From contig NZ_WEGL01000009.1 of the NCBI RefSeq assembly GCF_009604455.1, forward strand, positions 186,001 to 250,000: 64,000 bases of DNA, written 5' to 3'. The notes beneath the pieces were generated by a model. It saw nothing but the letters and a program-made list of their open reading frames with translations. It ran no database searches and had not been told where the DNA came from. Numbering within the stretch: the stretch's first letter is position 1; each line of letters opens with the position of its first letter. Made by a program: the position numbers and the translations under genes. Below are positions 58,380 to 64,000 of the stretch, in pieces. The DNA comes from Streptomyces sp. RB17. Its GTDB lineage: Bacteria; Actinomycetota; Actinomycetes; Streptomycetales; Streptomycetaceae.

Positions 58380-59240
58380 ATGCCTCCCGTCAGCCCCGAG
58401 CTGATCTCCCCCCGGTCCGCCCGCGTCGCCGCCGCCCGGCGGCTTGCCAAGCGGAACTTCCGGGGTAAGGACCGGCTGTTTCTCGCGGAGGGGCCGCAGG
58501 CGGTGAGGGAGGCGGCCGGGCATCGGGTCGGCGGGGATCCCACGCTCGTCGAGCTGTTCGCCACCGTCGAGGCCGCGGAGCGGTACGCCGACATCATCGG
58601 GGCAGCACGGGACGCGGGCGCCCGGGTGCACCTGGCCTCCGAGGACGTCATCGGCGACATCTCGACCACCGTCACCCCGCAGGGGCTCGTCGGGGTGTGC
58701 CGGTTCCTCGACACGCCCTTCGAGGAGATCCTCGCCGCACGGCCGAAGCTGGTCGCCGTCCTGGCCCATGTGCGCGACCCCGGGAACGCCGGGACCGTGC
58801 TGCGGTGTGCCGACGCCGCCGGCGCCGAGGCGGTGGTGCTCACCGACGCCTCCGTCGACCTGTACAACCCCAAGGCCGTACGCGCCTCCGTGGGTTCCCA
58901 CTTCCACCTGCCCGTCGCCGTCGGCGTGCCCGTCGAGCGGGCCGTCCAAGGGCTGAAGGACGCCGGGGTGCGCATTCTCGCGGCCGACGGGGCGGGGGAC
59001 AGAGACCTGGACGAGGAGCTGGACAAGAACACCATGGGCGGGCCGACCGCGTGGGTGTTCGGCAACGAGGCCTGGGGGCTGCCGGAGGAGACCCGCGCGC
59101 TCGCGGACGCGGTGGTGCGGGTGCCGATCCACGGGAAGGCCGAGAGCCTGAACCTCGCCACTGCCGCCGCCGTATGTCTCTACGCGTCGGCCCGTGCACA
59201 GCGCGCCTCCGGAGGGTGCCGCTCCGTCACCCAGAGCTAG
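58380..59240 (+). CDS. SpoU/TrmH-family RNA 2'-O-methyltransferase
   Basis: A 286-residue SPOUT methyltransferase that methylates a ribose in rRNA or tRNA. The N-terminal substrate-binding domain (about 1-115) has FLAEGPQAVREAA. The catalytic domain shows motif 1 LAHVRDPGNAGTVLRCADAA near 126, motif 2 AWVFGNEAWGLPEE near 224 and motif 3 VPIHGKAESLNLATAAAVCL near 250, which form the knotted SAM site. Target nucleotide unknown. ATG 58380 follows GAAGAGG. The histidine-kinase gene starts 50 bp after it. Confidence 0.92.
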   Translation: MPPVSPELISPRSARVAAARRLAKRNFRGKDRLFLAEGPQAVREAAGHRVGGDPTLVELFATVEAAERYADIIGAARDAGARVHLASEDVIGDISTTVTPQGLVGVCRFLDTPFEEILAARPKLVAVLAHVRDPGNAGTVLRCADAAGAEAVVLTDASVDLYNPKAVRASVGSHFHLPVAVGVPVERAVQGLKDAGVRILAADGAGDRDLDEELDKNTMGGPTAWVFGNEAWGLPEETRALADAVVRVPIHGKAESLNLATAAAVCLYASARAQRASGGCRSVTQS

Positions 59241-59290
59241 TAGGGTGACCAGCTCGGGGCCCTGCGCCGTCTGAGAGGTGGGGTACGGGG

Positions 59291-60427
59291 ATGAGTGTGG
59301 CCGGCACGAGCACCGCGCCGGAGGGACGGGACGCGCGGCGTACACCCGTGCCCCGGCAGGGTGACCACGGCTGCGGCCTCGACCCCGACCAGCTGCCCGA
59401 CGGCCTGGTCGTCGCCGACGAGCACGGCCGGGTCGTCTGCTTCAACGCCGCCGCCGCACGGATCACCGCCGTACGCGCCGCCGACGCCCTCGGACAGCCC
59501 CTGGAGAAGGCGCTGCCGCTGGAGGATCTGGAGGGCCGCCGCTGGTGGCAGCTCACCGATCCCTACGGCGGCCTCGCGATCCGGGTACGGCAGCCGGAGC
59601 GCAATCTGCTGCTGCACGGCGGGCGGGAGGTGCTGGTCTCCGCCCGGTACGTGCGGGACCGGCCCCTGGGGCCCGTCCAACGGGTCGTCGTCTCCCTGCG
59701 GGACACCGAGGCACGCCGCCGTACCGAGCGCAGCCACGCCGAGCTGATAGCGACGGTCGCCCATGAACTGCGCTCGCCCCTCACCTCGGTGAAGGGGTTC
59801 ACCGCCACGCTGCTGGCCAAGTGGGAACGCTTCACCGACGACCAGAAGCGGCTGATGCTGGAGACCGTCGACGCCGACGCCGACCGGGTCACCCGGCTCA
59901 TCGCCGAGCTGCTCGACATCTCGCGGATCGACTCCGGGCGGCTGGAGGTGCGCCGGCAGCCCGTCGACATCGGCGCCGCCGTCTCCCGGCACATCCAGGC
60001 CTACGTCGCCGCCGGCCAGCCCGCCGACCGCTTCCTGCTCCGTATCGAGCAGCCGCTGCCCGCCCTGTGGGCCGACCCCGACAAGATCGACCAGGTGCTC
60101 AGCAACCTCATCGAAAATGCCGTGCGGCACGGCGAGGGAACCGTCACCATGGACGTGACGCCCTGCGCATCCCCGCGCGAGGGCGAGGAAACCGGCACAT
60201 CGCTCACCGTGAGCGACGAAGGTCCCGGCATCCCGGAGGAATCCATGAACCGCGTCTTCACCCGCTTCTGGCGGGGCAGCAAGCGCGGTGGCACGGGTCT
60301 GGGGCTCTACATCGTCAAGGGCATCGTCGAGGCCCACGGCGGCACCATCACGGTCGGCCGCGCCCCCGGCGGCGGCGCCGAGTTCCGATTTACGTTGCCC
60401 GTGGCCGCGCCGGCGTATCTCGCCTAG
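59291..60427 (+). CDS. PAS-domain sensor histidine kinase (soluble)
   Basis: A 378-residue kinase without membrane segments. A PAS domain (about 32-140) has LPDGLVVADEHGRVVCFNAA. The dimerisation helix carries the phospho-accepting His in LIATVAHELRSPLTSVKGF near residue 159. The ATPase domain has N box NLIENAVRHG near 276, G1 VSDEGPGIPEE and G2 GGTGLGLYIVKGIVEAHGG near 335. No response-regulator gene is adjacent, so it is an orphan kinase. ATG 59291 follows GAGAGGTGGGG. Confidence 0.92.
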   Translation: MSVAGTSTAPEGRDARRTPVPRQGDHGCGLDPDQLPDGLVVADEHGRVVCFNAAAARITAVRAADALGQPLEKALPLEDLEGRRWWQLTDPYGGLAIRVRQPERNLLLHGGREVLVSARYVRDRPLGPVQRVVVSLRDTEARRRTERSHAELIATVAHELRSPLTSVKGFTATLLAKWERFTDDQKRLMLETVDADADRVTRLIAELLDISRIDSGRLEVRRQPVDIGAAVSRHIQAYVAAGQPADRFLLRIEQPLPALWADPDKIDQVLSNLIENAVRHGEGTVTMDVTPCASPREGEETGTSLTVSDEGPGIPEESMNRVFTRFWRGSKRGGTGLGLYIVKGIVEAHGGTITVGRAPGGGAEFRFTLPVAAPAYLA

Positions 60428-60464
60428 CGGGCCACGGGCCATTCGTCTACCTCCACCCCGTTAG

Positions 60465-61684
<1,220 letters not shown>

Positions 61685-61685
<1 letters not shown>

Positions 61686-64000
61686 TGCGGGTCCCGCTTT
61701 CTTGGCTGCGGGAGTACGTCGACCTGCCGGCGACGGAAACCGGCCGCGACGTCCAGGAGAAGCTCGTCTCGGCCGGCCTCGAGGTCGAGACCGTCGAACA
61801 ACTCGGCGCCGACCTCAAGGGCCCGCTGGTCGTCGGCCGGGTGCTGACCATCGAGGAGCTGGAGGGCTTCAAGAAGCCGATCCGCTTCTGCACCGTCGAC
61901 GTGGGCCAGGCCAACGGCACCGGCGAGCCCCAGGAGATCGTCTGCGGCGCCCGCAACTTCGCCGTCGGCGACAAGGTCGTGGTCGTGCTTCCCGGCGCCA
62001 CGCTGCCGGGCGGCTTCTCGATCTCCGCGCGCCAGACCTACGGCAAGACGTCCCACGGCATGATCTGCTCGGCCGACGAGCTGGGCATGGGCGACGACGG
62101 CAGCCACGGCATCATCGTGCTGCCGCCGGAGACCGAGGTCGGCAAGGACGCCATCGAGCTGCTGGAGCTGGTGGACGAGGTCCTGGACATCGCCGTCACC
62201 GCCAACCGCGGCGACTGCCTGTCCATCCGCGGCGTCGCCCGCGAGGCCGCCATCGCCTACGGCCTGCCGCTGCGCGACCCCGCCCTGATCGACGTACCGG
62301 CTCCGAACGCCTACGGCTACCCGGTCCAGGTCTCCGACCCCTTCGGCTGCGACCGCTTCACCGCCCGCACGGTCACCGGCCTGCGCCCCGAGGCCCGCTC
62401 GCCGATCTGGCTCCAGCGCCGGCTGCAGAAGGTCGGCATGCGCCCGATCTCGCTCGCCGTCGACGTCACGAACTACGTGATGATGGAACTGGGCCAGCCG
62501 CTGCACGCCTACGACCGCAATCTGGTCCAGGGCACCATCGGCGTGCGCCGTGCCCAGGAGGGCGAGAAGCTCGTCACTCTGGACGGCGTCGAGCGCAAGC
62601 TGCACGCCGAGGACCTGGTCATCACCGACGACCGCGGGCCCATCGGCCTCGCCGGTGTCATGGGCGGCGCCAACACGGAGATCGCCGACCACGAGGTCAC
62701 CGAGGACGGCGTGAACGGCACGACCGACGTGGTGATCGAGGCGGCCCACTTCAACGCCGTCTCCGTCGCCCGTACGGGCCGCCGGCACAAGCTGCTGTCC
62801 GAGGCGTCCCGCCGCTTCGAGCGCGGCGTCGACCCGCAGGCCGCCGCGGCCGCCGCGCAGCGCACCGTGGACCTGCTGGTGCTGCTCGCGGGCGGTACGG
62901 CGGAGGCGGGCGTCACCGAGGTCGTCGCGCCCTCGGCGCCGCACACCATCACCGTCCCGGCCGACCACCCGGACAAGGTCGCGGGCGTCGTCTACGGCCG
63001 TGAGACGGTCGTCCGCCGCCTCCAGCAGGTCGGCTGCGACGTCTACGGGCAGGACGAGCTGGTCGTCACCGTCCCGTCCTGGCGGCCCGACCTGGTCGAC
63101 CCGAACGACCTGGCCGAGGAGGTCATCCGCCTCGAGGGCTACGAGAACCTGCCCTCCACGCTGCCCAAGCTGCCCTCGGGCCGCGGCCTGACCCACCGCC
63201 AGCGGCTGCACCGCCGGGTCGGCCGTGCGCTGGCCGGCGCGGGCTATGTCGAGGCGCCGAACTACCCCTTCGTCGGCGAGCAGGCCTTCGACCAGCTCGG
63301 CCTGGCGGCCGACGACCCGGCCCGCCGTGTCGTCAAGCTGGTCAACCCGCTCAGCGACGAGGAGCCCGCGCTGCGTACGACGCTGCTGCCGGGCCTGCTC
63401 GGTGCCCTGCGGCGCAACGACGGCCGGGGCTCGCACGACCTGGCCCTGTTCGAGACGGGGCTGGTGTTCCACCCCCGCCAGGAGCAGCAGCGGGTCGCCA
63501 CGCACCTGCCCGTCGACCGGCGTCCCACCGACGAGGAGATCGCCGTGCTGAACGCCGCGCTGCCCGAGCAGCCGCGGCACGTGGCCGTCGTCCTCACCGG
63601 CGCCCGCGAGCAGGCCGGCTGGTGGGGCAAGGGCCGTCCGGCGGACTGGGCCGACGCGGTGGAGGCCGGACGCGCGGTGGCGCGGGAAGCCGGTGCCGAG
63701 CTGATCGTCCGCAAGGGGCAGTACGGCCCCTGGCACCCCGGCCGCTGTGCCGAGCTGGTGATCGTCGCCGGCGGTGCGGAGCAGGTCGTCGGCCACGCGG
63801 GTGAGCTGCACCCGCGGGTGCTGAAGGCCCTCGGGCTGCCCGAGCGCACCTGTGCGATGGAGCTGAACCTGGACGCCCTGGAGACGGTGGGTGACGGCGC
63901 CCCGCAGGCGCCGAGCATCTCCACGTTCCCGGTCGCCACGCAGGATGTCGCCCTCGTGGTCGACAAGCCCGTCCCCTCCGCTGAGGTCGAGGCGGCGCTG
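61685..64000 (+). CDS. pheT: Phenylalanyl-tRNA synthetase beta subunit (cut by window edge)
   Basis: 772 residues are visible. In order: tRNA-binding OB domain (about 40-155, including [20 protein letters not shown]), B3/B4 editing domain (about 215-390, with [18 protein letters not shown]), B5 domain (about 410-480), the catalytic-like core (about 490-690, [20 protein letters not shown]), and the beginning of the anticodon-binding FDX-ACB domain ([20 protein letters not shown]). Only the last 60-70 residues should be missing. ATG 61685 overlaps the pheS stop by one base, so translation is coupled. Confidence 0.97.

Overview
The window is a 64 kb stretch of high-GC actinobacterial chromosome, almost certainly Streptomyces. 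The evidence is strong third-codon GC bias, many GTG starts, the complete Pup-proteasome gene set, a conservon (cvn) operon with a CYP157-type P450, a GlnA4-type glutamine-synthetase-like operon, and gene order that from memory closely follows S. coelicolor from about SCO165x down to pheT (SCO1594). It looks like core chromosome: I see no IS element, prophage, CRISPR array, rRNA or tRNA gene. Both edges cut genes (a RecB-family nuclease at the left, pheT at the right).

Layout. 1-4900: RecB-family nuclease, M50 site-2 protease with CBS domains, tRNA m1A58 methyltransferase trmI, a small secreted protein, a 3Fe-4S-type ferredoxin. 5400-19230: protein-turnover block: ARC/Mpa ATPase, Dop, Pup, an endonuclease VII-like HNH protein, PrcB, PrcA, a LacI/MFS pair, PafA, two FKBP proteins, and the WYL regulators PafB and PafC. 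Strong hairpins divide it into separate transcription units. 19350-24380: zinc-ribbon and small membrane proteins, TatA, TatC, a Ski2-like helicase. 24670-29290: conservon rarABCDE (cvn9). 29270-36870: pseudouridine synthase, GNAT, PadR with an ABC-2 exporter, 5'-nucleotidase, iron-box-controlled siderophore-interacting protein, 5'-3' exonuclease, small membrane protein. 36990-43700: glycine-betaine OpuA/OpuBC transporter, XRE-cupin regulator with a signal-less metal-receptor protein, TDT transporter with LysR. 43800-50260: gamma-glutamyl-amine pathway (PuuD-like hydrolase, GntR regulator, GlnA4, aldehyde dehydrogenase, SDR), then a PLP racemase-like enzyme. 50530-56280: repeat-rich membrane protein coupled to a mycosin-like subtilisin, beta-lactamase-fold protein, SseB, DUF1844. 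56280-64000: infC-rpmI-rplT with a structured leader, SpoU methyltransferase, PAS histidine kinase, pheS-pheT.

How the genes connect. ARC, Dop, Pup, PafA and PrcBA form a complete pupylation-degradation system; PafB/PafC are the associated DNA-damage regulators. The GlnA4 cluster should glutamylate an amine (ethanolamine in S. coelicolor GlnA4), oxidise the product and hydrolyse it. Two near-identical palindromic sites, one before the PuuD gene and one between the GntR and GlnA4 genes, make a small GntR regulon very likely.

The most interesting signals are: the infC gene, whose only well-placed start is ATC, behind a leader with an intrinsic terminator; a Pup ending in Gly-Gly-Glu; an HNH nuclease gene overlapping prcB inside the pup operon; the shared GntR operator pair; a P450 lacking the ExxR motif; a repeat-rich membrane protein translationally coupled to a mycosin-like protease; an in-frame micro-duplication of the glnA4 stop region; and dispersed intergenic repeats.
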